Assembly (NCBI RefSeq): GCF_938040765.1
Contig: NZ_CALIAA010000015.1
Coordinates: forward strand, 1 to 15,147
Source of the DNA: an uncultured Fretibacterium sp.
GTDB lineage: Bacteria > Synergistota > Synergistia > Synergistales > Aminobacteriaceae
Direction of reading: 5' to 3'
Length of the DNA stretch: 15,147 bases
Made by a program: the position numbers and the translations under genes. The notes beneath the pieces were generated by a model. It was given only the letters and a program-made list of their open reading frames with translations. It ran no database searches and had not been told where the DNA came from. Position 1 is the first letter of the stretch. Every line of letters starts with the position of its first letter. Below are positions 6,774 to 13,722 of the stretch, one piece after another.

Positions 6774-6800
6774 GCTGCGGCAGCTTGGAAGAACGAACAG

Positions 6801-6854
6801 GACCCGTCCCCGGTACAAGTATCTCTTGTCGGGGACAGGTCTGTTGGTATTTTT
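6801..6854 (+). terminator. Terminator after the S24 repressor gene
   Basis: An interrupted stem from GACC-C-GTCCCCG (6801-6812) and CAAG (6816-6819) to CTTG, CGGGGAC and GGTC (6825-6841), followed after several bases by TATTTTT (6848-6854). It lies 28 bp after the repressor stop. Minus-strand transcripts of the 6935-7474 gene would also meet this stem but with a poorer T-tract. Confidence 0.55.
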
Positions 6855-6934
6855 GGCCGTGTTGCCAGCCGGGAGGAAGCGGTCCGGCGGAAATGACGAT
6901 GCCCTTTGTCGTCGTGATGGGGCCTTGAGAGTTC

Positions 6935-7474
6935 TTATTCCCCCTCCTCGAAGAGTCCCAGCATATCCGACAAATCGAAGGATTCGTCCTGTTTAGCCTT
7001 GATGGACTCCACCTCCACCTCAAGCTTTCTCTTGGCCTCCAAAACGGTTCGAGCCTGCTCCAGCCGTCTGAATGCGGCTTCAGGATATCCGCGGTTATAG
7101 AGCTCCATCGCGGCGTTGGTGATGAAGCCTCCCAGGAAGGCCTCCAGTTTCAGGGGTAAGGTGTCCTCCGTATCCCCCCCGTACTTTTTCGTGAATTTCT
7201 CCACATTCCAGTCGAGCATGTCCCTGCTTATGGAGGCGAGCTCGTCCAATACCCTGTCGAACTCGCTCTTCTGCGACGTGGAGTCCACATAGCGCTGATT
7301 CGAGTTCATATCGTACTTCAAGGTAAAATCCGATTTCCCGTGCGTCTCCCCCTCCGCAGGCGAATCCGGCCCGGAAGGCAGGGCCGCTTCCCGGATTTCG
7401 GTCTTCACCTCATCGGTCTTCACCTCATCGACGGGATCCGGGGCCGATTTTTTTGTCTTTTTTCTGACCGCCAT
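6935..7474 (-). CDS. Hypothetical protein, 179 residues, charged and helical
   Basis: I do not recognise this protein. The start is well supported: ATG 7474 with AGGAGGT 7 bases upstream. The first 45 residues are low-complexity and charged (MAVRKKTKKSAPDPVDE, then a duplicated DEVKT). Residues about 65-155 look like a soluble helical domain containing ELASISRDMLDWNVEKF, LPLKLEAFLGGFITNAAMELYNRG and AAFRRLEQARTVLEAKRKLE, the last a likely coiled coil. The end is acidic (MLGLFEEGE). No signal peptide or membrane segment is seen. It follows htpG on the same strand after 77 bp, with only a weak 5-bp hairpin between, so it may be read from htpG transcripts. A cytoplasmic structural or adaptor protein is possible; no function is assigned. 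Confidence 0.85.
   Translation of the reverse strand: MAVRKKTKKSAPDPVDEVKTDEVKTEIREAALPSGPDSPAEGETHGKSDFTLKYDMNSNQRYVDSTSQKSEFDRVLDELASISRDMLDWNVEKFTKKYGGDTEDTLPLKLEAFLGGFITNAAMELYNRGYPEAAFRRLEQARTVLEAKRKLEVEVESIKAKQDESFDLSDMLGLFEEGE
7399..7428 (-). repeat. 15-bp tandem duplication in the 6935-7474 gene
   Basis: The unit CGGTCTTCACCTCAT occurs twice in direct succession (7399-7413, 7414-7428), encoding the duplicated DEVKT in the disordered N-terminus. It keeps frame. Confidence 0.9.
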
Positions 7475-7551
7475 CGTGATGACCTCCTATTAAGAACACG
7501 CAGCCCGCCTTTATGAAGCGGGTCCGATGGACCTTCCATGCCGCCCCTGCC

Positions 7552-9429
7552 CTACTGCAGGGCCAGGGCCATGACGGTGCTCAATCTTCGGACAAAGGAT
7601 GCGGGATCGGAGATGGACCCTCCCTCGAGGATCAGGGCCTGGTCGTAGAGGACCGCAAGGAAGTCCTCGACCCGGGCGTCTCCGTCCTCGGCCATCTTCA
7701 TGAGGCGAAGGACAAGCGGATGCTCCGCATTCAACTCCAGGATGCGCTTCTGCTGCCGTACCTCCTGCCCCATGGCGCGCATCAGCTGCTCCATCTGAAG
7801 GGACATCCCGTTCGCGGCGTCCACCAGACACGCAGGAGAGGAGACCATTCGCAGCGAGGGCCGGACATCCTCCAGGACGTTTCCCAAAAGCTCCAGGGTC
7901 CTTTTTTTCAGCGGCGCGAACGCAGGCTCCAGCTCCCTGAGCTTCTCCTCCTCCAACTTGTGTTCCGCCTCCGTCTCCGCAGGGGCGGAATCCCCCGCCG
8001 CATTGACGAGCTTGACGGACTCGAACTCCAGACCCTCCGCAAGGATCACCTCGTCCACCGGGTCCGTCATCAAAAGGACCTCAAACCCCTTCTCGATGAG
8101 ACGCTCCAGCTTCGGGGAGGCCCTGAGCGCGTCGATGTCCCTTCCGGCAAGGCAAAGGATCCCCTCCTGATCCGGTTTCATGCGCTCCCTGCAGGCGGAT
8201 AGGGTCGTCCATCCCTCCTGAGCCGTCGAACGGAAAAGGGACAGTTCGAGGATTGTGGGCGCATGCTCCCGATCCTGGACAACCCCCTCCTTCAGGACCC
8301 TGCCGAAGGCGGTCCAGAATTTTTCGTAGGCCGTCCTGTCCGTCTCCAGCAATTTGCGGAGGTGGGCGAACACCTTACGCTGCGTGCTCCGGCGAATGAC
8401 CCGGATGATGGGGTTGTCCTGAAGAATCTCGCGGGAGATGTTCAAAGAGAGGTCCTCGGAATCCACGACCCCTCTCATGAAACGCATGTATTCCGGGATG
8501 AGGTCGTGGCAGTCGTTCATGATGAAGACCCGCTTGACGTAGAGCTCGATGCCGCCGGCCTTGGGGTTCATGAAGAGGTCGAAGGGCGCTTCGGAGGGGA
8601 TGAACAGCAGCCCCTTGAAGCTGACGGACCCCTCGGCGTTCAGGGCGACGCGGCTCAGAGGCTCCTTCCAGTCATGGGTCAGGTGGCGGTAGAACTCGCG
8701 ATATTCCTCCTCCGTGACCTCGGCTTCCGGACGGCACCAGATGGCCTTTTGGGAATTGATGGGCCGGTCCTCGAAGGTCTCCTTGCCGTCCTGCCGTTTC
8801 GAGACGTTCAGGATGATGGGCCAGGCGATGAAGTCCGAGTATTTCTTTACGATGTCGCGGATCGTCCATTCGTCGGTGTAGTCCTTCCCGTCCTCGCCGG
8901 CAGGGCGAAGGTAAAGGGTGACCGTCGTCCCGCATTCCTCTCTCTCGGCATCGGCCAGGGTATAGGTCCCCTCCCCGTCCGAATCGAAGCGGAAGGCATC
9001 GTTGGTCCCCAGCTTGCGCGAGACGAGGGAAACCCGTTCCGAGACCATGAACACCGAGTAAAAGCCCACGCCGAACTGGCCGATCAGCCTCTCGCCGGCA
9101 TCGTCGGACCTCCCGGCCTCCAGAAACTCCCGGGTGCCGGACCTGGCGATGGTCCCGAGGTACTGCACGATCTCCTCGCGCGTCATGCCTATACCGTTGT
9201 CGGAGACGGTCAGGGTATGGGCTTCCCTGTCGCGGACGATGCGGATTTCGGGGGTGAAATCCGCATCGTCCGAGTTGAAGAGGGACTCGATACGCCGCTT
9301 GTCCAAGGCATCCGACGCGTTCGAGATCAGCTCGCGCAGAAAAATGTCCCGGTTCGAGTACACCGAGTGTATCATCATCCTCAGAAGCTCGGAGGCCTCC
9401 GACTGGAAATGAAATTTTTCCTCAGCCAT
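7552..9429 (-). CDS. htpG: Chaperone HtpG (bacterial Hsp90)
   Basis: ATP-dependent cytoplasmic chaperone, 625 residues (E. coli 624), full length. The start MAEEKFHFQSEASELLRMM at 9429 matches the family N-terminus; the frame stays open upstream to an ATG at 9486, but that extension (VLPRSVSLGERRERG) is not conserved. An AGGGG site precedes it by about 10 bases. The N-terminal GHKL ATPase shows Glu33 and Asn37 in LRELISNASDALDK, Asp77 in DNGIGM, GTIARSGT, the lid GQFGVGFYSVFMVSERV (117-133) and CGTTVTLYLR. The middle domain has WPIILNVS and MKPDQEGILCLAGRD; the C-terminal dimerisation domain ends in LALQ. It has its own candidate promoter and a hairpin leader; no CIRCE element (TTAGCACTC-N9-GAGTGCTAA) is visible. 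The unrecognised 179-residue gene follows downstream. Confidence 0.98.
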   Translation of the reverse strand: MAEEKFHFQSEASELLRMMIHSVYSNRDIFLRELISNASDALDKRRIESLFNSDDADFTPEIRIVRDREAHTLTVSDNGIGMTREEIVQYLGTIARSGTREFLEAGRSDDAGERLIGQFGVGFYSVFMVSERVSLVSRKLGTNDAFRFDSDGEGTYTLADAEREECGTTVTLYLRPAGEDGKDYTDEWTIRDIVKKYSDFIAWPIILNVSKRQDGKETFEDRPINSQKAIWCRPEAEVTEEEYREFYRHLTHDWKEPLSRVALNAEGSVSFKGLLFIPSEAPFDLFMNPKAGGIELYVKRVFIMNDCHDLIPEYMRFMRGVVDSEDLSLNISREILQDNPIIRVIRRSTQRKVFAHLRKLLETDRTAYEKFWTAFGRVLKEGVVQDREHAPTILELSLFRSTAQEGWTTLSACRERMKPDQEGILCLAGRDIDALRASPKLERLIEKGFEVLLMTDPVDEVILAEGLEFESVKLVNAAGDSAPAETEAEHKLEEEKLRELEPAFAPLKKRTLELLGNVLEDVRPSLRMVSSPACLVDAANGMSLQMEQLMRAMGQEVRQQKRILELNAEHPLVLRLMKMAEDGDARVEDFLAVLYDQALILEGGSISDPASFVRRLSTVMALALQ

Positions 9430-9450
9430 CAGGCAAAGTCCCCTTTCCCG

Positions 9451-9477
9451 CCGCTCTCCGAGACTCACGGAGCGCGG
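9451..9477 (-). other. Hairpin in the htpG leader
   Basis: Arms 9451-9460 and 9468-9477 pair over 10 positions with one mismatch around a 7-base loop. It lies immediately 5' of the htpG ribosome site in the roughly 80-base leader. It does not match CIRCE. Confidence 0.6.
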
Positions 9478-9514
9478 CAAAACCACACTGAACTGCGAGG
9501 GCCGAATCTTTTCG

Positions 9515-9544
9515 ATTATAGCGTTTTGCCTGGCCCGAACGCAA
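9515..9544 (-). promoter_or_regulatory. htpG promoter candidate
   Basis: On the minus strand a perfect TATAAT (plus-strand ATTATA, 9515-9520) lies 18 bp after TTGCGT (plus-strand ACGCAA, 9539-9544). Predicted start near 9508. The -10 is convincing; the -35 is weak. Confidence 0.55.
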
Positions 9545-9594
9545 GGAAGACGTCCAAGACAAATCCCGCCCGCCGCAGGGGAAGCGAGGGACGC

Positions 9595-9635
9595 AAAAAG
9601 CCCAAAGGGCCGAGGACGGCAGCCGTCCTCGGCCC
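9595..9635 (-). terminator. Strong intrinsic terminator after rpmF
   Basis: A 13-bp perfect GC-rich stem (9607-9619 with 9623-9635, loop CAG). On the minus strand it is followed by TTTGGGCTTTTTG. It closes the ackA-yceD-rpmF cluster 27 bp after the rpmF stop and insulates htpG. Confidence 0.85.
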
Positions 9636-9662
9636 TCGGAGTTGCCTCAGGTGTACCGAACG

Positions 9663-9854
9663 CTACTCTTCGGCTTCAGCGTCCACGACCTTACGCCCCT
9701 TGTAATGACCGCAGGAAGGACAAGCGCGATAAGCCATGGCAATCTCTCCGCAGTGCGGGCAGGCCAGAGTGGCGGGCGCGGCAAGCGATCCCAGCCACTG
9801 CGCCTTTCGCTGCGCCGTACGGGCGTGGGAGGTCTTTCTCTTGGGTGTGGCCAT
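9663..9854 (-). CDS. rpmF: 50S ribosomal protein L32
   Basis: Small ribosomal protein of the large subunit, 63 residues. The sequence begins MATPKRKTSHARTAQRKAQW, the typical L32 N-terminus. It has both zinc-ribbon pairs, CPHC and CPSC (about residues 32-35 and 45-48), so this is the zinc-binding form. Start 9854 is preferred over the ATG at 9860: AAGGAGG is 8 bases from 9854 but only 2 from 9860. It follows yceD on the same strand after about 100 bp, the conserved yceD-rpmF order found across many bacteria, and precedes a strong terminator. The plsX-fabH genes that often come next are absent here. Confidence 0.98.
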   Translation of the reverse strand: MATPKRKTSHARTAQRKAQWLGSLAAPATLACPHCGEIAMAYRACPSCGHYKGRKVVDAEAEE

Positions 9855-9905
9855 TTCCATTTCCTCCTTCTGAATAAACTACATAAAAACTTTATCTCCT
9901 GGAGC

Positions 9906-9938
9906 GAGCCCGGTAATTCCGGCTCCGGCTGCCCGGAG
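9906..9938 (-). other. Two overlapping hairpins in the yceD-rpmF spacer
   Basis: CTCCGG-CTGC-CCGGAG (9923-9938) is a perfect 6-bp hairpin. GAGC(C)CGG-TAATT-CCGGCTC (9906-9925) is a 7-bp stem with one bulge. They share bases 9923-9925, so they cannot form fully together. On the minus strand they lie between the yceD stop and the rpmF ribosome site. Confidence 0.5.
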
Positions 9939-9955
9939 TTCAAATCCTATGGAAC

Positions 9956-10615
9956 TCAATGAAAATTGCGGAGAACCTCCAGCCGGGGGTCGCCCTCCGA
10001 GCGGGAACATCCGCACTTCCCCTCGTTGAGGTCGGCTCCGCAGACAGGGCAGAGGCCAAGACAGTCCTCCCTGCACAGGAGCTTTCGCGGCAGGAGAAGC
10101 AGAATACTCTCCCTCACCTGGTCGGCAATATCCAGCGTCCGCCCGAAGAAGTCCACCTCGACCGGCATGAAGCCCTCGTCAGACCCCAGACGGGTGTCCT
10201 TGCCCAAATCCAGCCCGGACGAAAAATAAAGATACAACAAATCATCCGATATTGCAAGGGATGCCTCCCTCAAACAGCGCGCACAGGCACCCTCGGCCCG
10301 GAGGGTCAGGGAGAGCCTTACGGAGAGAAGCGAGGGCTCCATCCAATAGGCCTCGGCCAGGACACGGCACCCGTCGGGGATCTCGAAATGCTGTCCCTCA
10401 AAATCCACGCCGTCGGGGACCGCAATGTCCCAGGCCCCTTCAACGTGGGTTTCCGTATCGCTGCGCTGAGGCAGGGCGATGATGCAGTTCCAGTCCCCAA
10501 GTCCCGCTTCGGCCTCGTCCTCCTTACCCCATTTCCCCCCGGGGAGAGGTCGGGAGCAAGGCCCCTTTCGCCCTCCATCCCCCGAACCGCATCGGCCGGC
10601 CAAGGAACCCACCAT
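9956..10615 (-). CDS. yceD: DUF177 (YceD-family) protein
   Basis: A DUF177/YceD-family protein, a conserved partner of rpmF; plant and bacterial homologues are implicated in 23S rRNA accumulation, so a role in large-subunit assembly is likely but not shown here. The diagnostic C-terminus is clear: ARCLREA mid-protein (a single Cys-x-x-Cys), FFGRTLDIADQVRESILLLLP, then LLCREDCLGLCPVCGADLNEGKCGC with paired cysteines suited to metal binding. The start is uncertain. The ATG at 10615, 8 bp after the ackA stop, gives 219 residues, but the first ~40 (rich in Gly, Arg, Cys) look non-coding and no ribosome site precedes it. A perfect TAAGGAGG at 10519-10526 has no in-frame start codon at proper spacing. 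The conserved domain begins near WNCIIALPQ (about 10490). It lies between ackA and rpmF. Confidence 0.88.
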   Translation of the reverse strand: MVGSLAGRCGSGDGGRKGPCSRPLPGGKWGKEDEAEAGLGDWNCIIALPQRSDTETHVEGAWDIAVPDGVDFEGQHFEIPDGCRVLAEAYWMEPSLLSVRLSLTLRAEGACARCLREASLAISDDLLYLYFSSGLDLGKDTRLGSDEGFMPVEVDFFGRTLDIADQVRESILLLLPRKLLCREDCLGLCPVCGADLNEGKCGCSRSEGDPRLEVLRNFH

Positions 10616-10623
10616 TGCGGCGG

Positions 10624-11823
10624 CTAATCCGCGGCGACCAGACGCTTCGTGTCGCGGGCGATGACGAGCTCCTCGTTCGTGGGAACGACCAATACCCGGA
10701 CTCGGGAGCCGGAAGTACCGATATCCGCCTCTTTGCCCCGCACCTTGTTCTTCTCCTGATCGATGGAGACCCCCAGGAATTCCAGCCCCTCGCATACCAT
10801 GGATCGAACGAGGATGCTGTTCTCCCCCACCCCCGCAGTGAAGACCAGCGCGTCGATTCCACCCATGGCGGCCGCGTAGGCGCCGATATACTTCCGGATT
10901 CCATAGGTCAGAACCGCGAGGGCCAGCTTGGAACGGGGTTCCCCCTTGGCGGCGGCCTCCTCGATGTCCCGAAGGTCGCTGCTGAGCCCGGAGACCCCAA
11001 GGAGACCGCTCTTCTTGTTCAAGAGCGCATCCAGGTCCTTGATGTCCAGCTTCTCCGTCTGGGCGATGAAGGCGACCAGGGCGGGGTCGATATCGCCGCA
11101 GCGCGTTCCCATCAAGACCCCTGCCAGCGGCGTGAACCCCATCGAGGTGTCGATGGACCGCCCGCCCTGAACCGCGGTTATGGAACTGCCGTTGCCCAGA
11201 TGGCAGGTCACGATCTTCAGCCTCTCGACGGGCTTGTCCAAGATCTCGGCCGCCCGGCGCGAGACGTAGTAATGGCTCGTTCCGTGGAACCCGTAGCGCC
11301 GGACCTTGTACTTCTCGTAATATCCGTAGGGAAGACCGTAGATGTAGGCATGCTCCGGCATGGTCTGATGGAAGGCCGTATCGAATACCGCAACCTGCGG
11401 CACGGAGGGAAGGACCTCTGTGACGGCCTCGATTCCCATGATATTGGCGGGATTGTGAAGCGGCGCGAGGGGAATGCACTCCCTGAGGGCCGCCATGACC
11501 TGAGGATCCAGCTTTACGGAGGTCGAGAACTTTTCGCCCGCGTGGACGACCCGGTGTCCGACGGCGCTCAATTCGTCCAGCGAGGACAGCACCCCGTGCC
11601 CCTTGTCCATAAGGGCGTCGAGGACAAGCTGAATGCCCACCTTGTGATCCGGGATGGGGGTCGCCTTGACCACCGCTTCCATGCCCGTCTTGGTGTGCTT
11701 GATCTGCGATCCGTCGATACCGATACGCTCCACCAGCCCCTTCGCGAGGACGCTCTCCGCATTCATGTCGAAAAGCTGATACTTCAGGGACGAGCTGCCG
11801 CAGTTGATGACTAAGACCTTCAT
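10624..11823 (-). CDS. ackA: Acetate kinase
   Basis: Interconverts acetyl phosphate plus ADP and acetate plus ATP in the cytoplasm; in fermenters it makes ATP from acetyl phosphate. At 399 residues it is full length. All family motifs are present: Asn7 in VINCGSSSLKY, GHRVVHAGEKF (substrate-binding Arg), the catalytic Asp in VFDTAFHQTMP, RRYGFHGTSH, HLGNGSSITAV, GFTPLAGVLMGTRCGDIDP, FTAGVGENS and the C-terminal Glu in PTNEELVIARDT. The ATG at 11823 has an AGGT-type site about 10 bases upstream. No pta is next to it; yceD follows after 8 bp. It is divergent from tmcAL, whose enzyme consumes acetate. I saw no convincing promoter in the 119-bp divergent space on this strand. Confidence 0.98.
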   Translation of the reverse strand: MKVLVINCGSSSLKYQLFDMNAESVLAKGLVERIGIDGSQIKHTKTGMEAVVKATPIPDHKVGIQLVLDALMDKGHGVLSSLDELSAVGHRVVHAGEKFSTSVKLDPQVMAALRECIPLAPLHNPANIMGIEAVTEVLPSVPQVAVFDTAFHQTMPEHAYIYGLPYGYYEKYKVRRYGFHGTSHYYVSRRAAEILDKPVERLKIVTCHLGNGSSITAVQGGRSIDTSMGFTPLAGVLMGTRCGDIDPALVAFIAQTEKLDIKDLDALLNKKSGLLGVSGLSSDLRDIEEAAAKGEPRSKLALAVLTYGIRKYIGAYAAAMGGIDALVFTAGVGENSILVRSMVCEGLEFLGVSIDQEKNKVRGKEADIGTSGSRVRVLVVPTNEELVIARDTKRLVAAD

Positions 11824-11886
11824 TGTTCACATACCTGCCCTTCGCGGACGGCGGGCTCCTGGGACCGCCGCCTCTCGATTTTTGTC

Positions 11887-11929
11887 ACGCCGTTCGTGGA
11901 AGGAGGTCGCCAAGGACCACGAACGGCGT
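11887..11929. repeat. 13-bp inverted repeat between ackA and tmcAL
   Basis: ACGCCGTTCGTGG (11887-11899) is the exact reverse complement of 11917-11929, with a 17-bp centre. No T-tract follows on either strand. The right arm occupies the spacer of the candidate tmcAL promoter, so it could be an operator or an RNA hairpin of ackA leader transcripts. Confidence 0.8.
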
Positions 11930-11935
11930 TATACT
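11907..11935 (+). promoter_or_regulatory. tmcAL promoter, leaderless geometry
   Basis: TCGCCA (11907-11912), 17-bp spacer, TATACT (11930-11935). The ATG of tmcAL begins 7 bp after the -10 element, at the expected transcription start, and no Shine-Dalgarno lies in the 20 bases before it. Confidence 0.5.
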
Positions 11936-11942
11936 TACCGAT

Positions 11943-13169
11943 ATGGACAATCGGACACCCGTTGTCGGCATCGCGGCCGAGTACAACCCCTTTCACAACG
12001 GACATCTCCTGCAAATGGCGTCGGTACGGGAGCGCCTGCCCGACGCTTCGTTCGTCGTCGTGCTGTCGTCGAACTTCACGCAGAGGGGCATCCCCGGGCT
12101 CGCCGACAAATGGTCGCGCACAGAAATGGCTCTGTGCTGCGGAGCGGACCTGGTTCTGGAACTGCCCTTTCTCTTCGCCTGCAACGCAGCGCCGGAATTC
12201 GGCGCTGGGGCGGCGGACCTGCTTGCGCGCACAAAAATCGCGACTCACATCTCCTTCGGCATGGAGGACGCCAGCTACGACACACGTTCAATCCTCGATA
12301 TTTTAATTCAGGAGCCGGCCTCTTTCAAGCGAAGCCTGAGGGGAAAACTCGACAAGGGACTCTCCTACCCCAGGGCCGTCGGCGGAGCGCTGGAGGAGGA
12401 GCTCCCCGGCTCCGAGGTTTTCCTTTCAAAACCCAACAACTCTTTGGCCCTGTCCTACCTGCTGAGGATCGGGCGGCAGGGCTACCCCTTGATTCCGCTT
12501 CCCGTACAACGGGCGGGGTCGGGATATCACGACCTCGAGCCCGGCCCCCTGCCGAGCGCCGCAGCCATCCGTTCCGCGCTGCAGGGCGCGCAGGATTCTC
12601 GGTGGCCTCGATGGGCCCAGGTCGTCATGCCTTCCTCGACGCTTCGTCTCCTGGAAGAAACTCGAATGAAGGGACGCTTTTGCCCCGGTCCACAGCCCCT
12701 CTGGCCCCTGCTCCAGGCTCTCCTGCTCCGCAGCTCTCCCGAGGATCTGCGAAAATGCGCGGGAATGGATGAAGGGATGGAAAATCTCTTCTTCAAACGC
12801 TATAAAGACGCAGCTTCCTACGACGATTTCGTAGAAAGCTGCGTCTGCGCGCGCTATACGCGTTCCCGGATTCAGCGCCAGATCGTCCGGCTCCTGGCGG
12901 GGGTGGACCGCTGGTCCGCGGCGGCCGCGTCCAGGATCGGGGTGCCCTATGCCCGCCTGCTGGGCAGCAGCGAGCGCGGAAAAAAACTGCTGCGCGACAG
13001 GGCGCGATACTCCGACATCCCTATCGTGACGCGCCTCACCGCGGTCAAGGACCCTGTCGGAAAGCTGACCGCCGCAGCGGAGTTCCGCGCGTCGAAGCTC
13101 TATGAGCTGCTCCTCCCCAAGCCCGAATTGGATCACGAGGAACGGCAGAGACCCCGCTTCGAGCGCTGA
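11943..13169 (+). CDS. tmcAL: tRNA(Met) cytidine acetate ligase
   Basis: A 408-residue member of the TmcAL family (formerly YlbM/DUF795; B. subtilis about 415). It activates acetate with ATP to acetyl-AMP and transfers it to the wobble C34 of elongator tRNA-Met, giving ac4C. The nucleotidyltransferase fold is plain: VVGIAAEYNPFHNGHLLQM (residues 7-25) with the HxGH-like FHNGH, SSNFTQRGIPGLADKWSRTEMAL, LELPFLFACNAAPEFGAGA, SFGMED and KPNNSLALSYL. The C-terminal half is helical and Arg-rich (RYTRSRIQRQIVRLL), suited to tRNA binding. The ATG at 11943 fits the family N-terminus; the frame is open upstream but those residues are not conserved and would overlap the promoter. It is divergent from ackA, whose product is this enzyme's co-substrate. 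Confidence 0.95.
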   Translation: MDNRTPVVGIAAEYNPFHNGHLLQMASVRERLPDASFVVVLSSNFTQRGIPGLADKWSRTEMALCCGADLVLELPFLFACNAAPEFGAGAADLLARTKIATHISFGMEDASYDTRSILDILIQEPASFKRSLRGKLDKGLSYPRAVGGALEEELPGSEVFLSKPNNSLALSYLLRIGRQGYPLIPLPVQRAGSGYHDLEPGPLPSAAAIRSALQGAQDSRWPRWAQVVMPSSTLRLLEETRMKGRFCPGPQPLWPLLQALLLRSSPEDLRKCAGMDEGMENLFFKRYKDAASYDDFVESCVCARYTRSRIQRQIVRLLAGVDRWSAAAASRIGVPYARLLGSSERGKKLLRDRARYSDIPIVTRLTAVKDPVGKLTAAAEFRASKLYELLLPKPELDHEERQRPRFER

Positions 13170-13198
13170 CCGCGCCCCCCGTGGCCCGTTGACCTTCC

Positions 13199-13594
13199 CT
13201 AAAGTTTCTCCCGGCACTGTTGCCTGTAAAAAGCCGCTGCCTCCATGAGGTTGATGATCCGTCCCCGCACGCCCGAGCCGCCAGGCGTTCCTCCCGGCCG
13301 CGGCAGCATGCGCATTGCGATGCCGACCAGCTCGCGCCGGCCGTGGATGCCCAGCTTGCGGTTGATGTTGCGGATGTGGAACTTCAGGGTATTTCGGGTG
13401 ATATAGAGCTCGCTGCAGATGTCCCCGTTTCCGCCGCCGTCCAGAATCAGGAGCGCAATGCGGCACTCCTGGCGGGTCAGGCCCATTTCCTCGAACCCGC
13501 ACTTCAGCAGACGTTCCCTCTCGTCCCCGCAGCCCCGGAAGCGGGCGACGGGAAACGACAAAATGCAAGAACTGCCCTTTCGCTGCTCCGTCAT
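13199..13594 (-). CDS. Small LuxR-type helix-turn-helix regulator
   Basis: A 131-residue DNA-binding protein with no receiver or ligand domain. Residues about 38-95 are a LuxR/GerE helix-turn-helix (GLTRQECRIALLILDG, then ITRNTLKFHIRNINRKLGI and RRELVGIAM). The 35 residues before it and the 35 after are short and unassigned; the tail includes a Gly/Pro/Arg linker and a terminal helix. The start at 13594 is chosen because AAAGGAG lies 7 bases upstream; an in-frame ATG at 13663 has no comparable site. It is convergent with tmcAL (29 bp between stops, no clear terminator) and follows lemA on the same strand after 118 bp without an obvious terminator, so co-transcription is plausible. Target and signal are unknown. 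Confidence 0.85.
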   Translation of the reverse strand: MTEQRKGSSCILSFPVARFRGCGDERERLLKCGFEEMGLTRQECRIALLILDGGGNGDICSELYITRNTLKFHIRNINRKLGIHGRRELVGIAMRMLPRPGGTPGGSGVRGRIINLMEAAAFYRQQCREKL

Positions 13595-13700
13595 GAAATG
13601 GCTCCTTTCACATCCGAACGGAAAAACCTGCGCCGTCCCCACCTCGGGCTCTCCCCTTCTCAATCGTCCGGCGACTGCGGGGGCGGCCCCGTTCCACCAC

Positions 13701-13722
13701 TTTAGCTCAACTTTAGCTCAAC
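13701..13722 (-). repeat. 11-bp tandem duplication at the lemA stop
   Basis: TTTAGCTCAAC occurs twice in direct succession (13701-13711, 13712-13722). The inner copy supplies the lemA stop codon (TAA, 13713-13715); the other lies just beyond it. Confidence 0.9.

Noticed and set aside
5918..6928. Plus-strand frame of 336 codons over the S24 repressor
   Set aside because: It overlaps the well-supported repressor in another frame, is Arg/Gly-rich and lacks a ribosome site.
7504..7522. CCCGC/GCGGG hairpin between htpG and the 179-residue gene as a terminator
   Set aside because: Only a 5-bp stem and no T-tract on the minus strand; too weak to call.
8263..9705. Plus-strand frame of 480 codons opposite htpG
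   Set aside because: Antisense of htpG, extending through its promoter and the rpmF terminator.
10615..11814. Plus-strand frame of 399 codons opposite ackA
   Set aside because: Exact antisense of a full-length, motif-complete acetate kinase.
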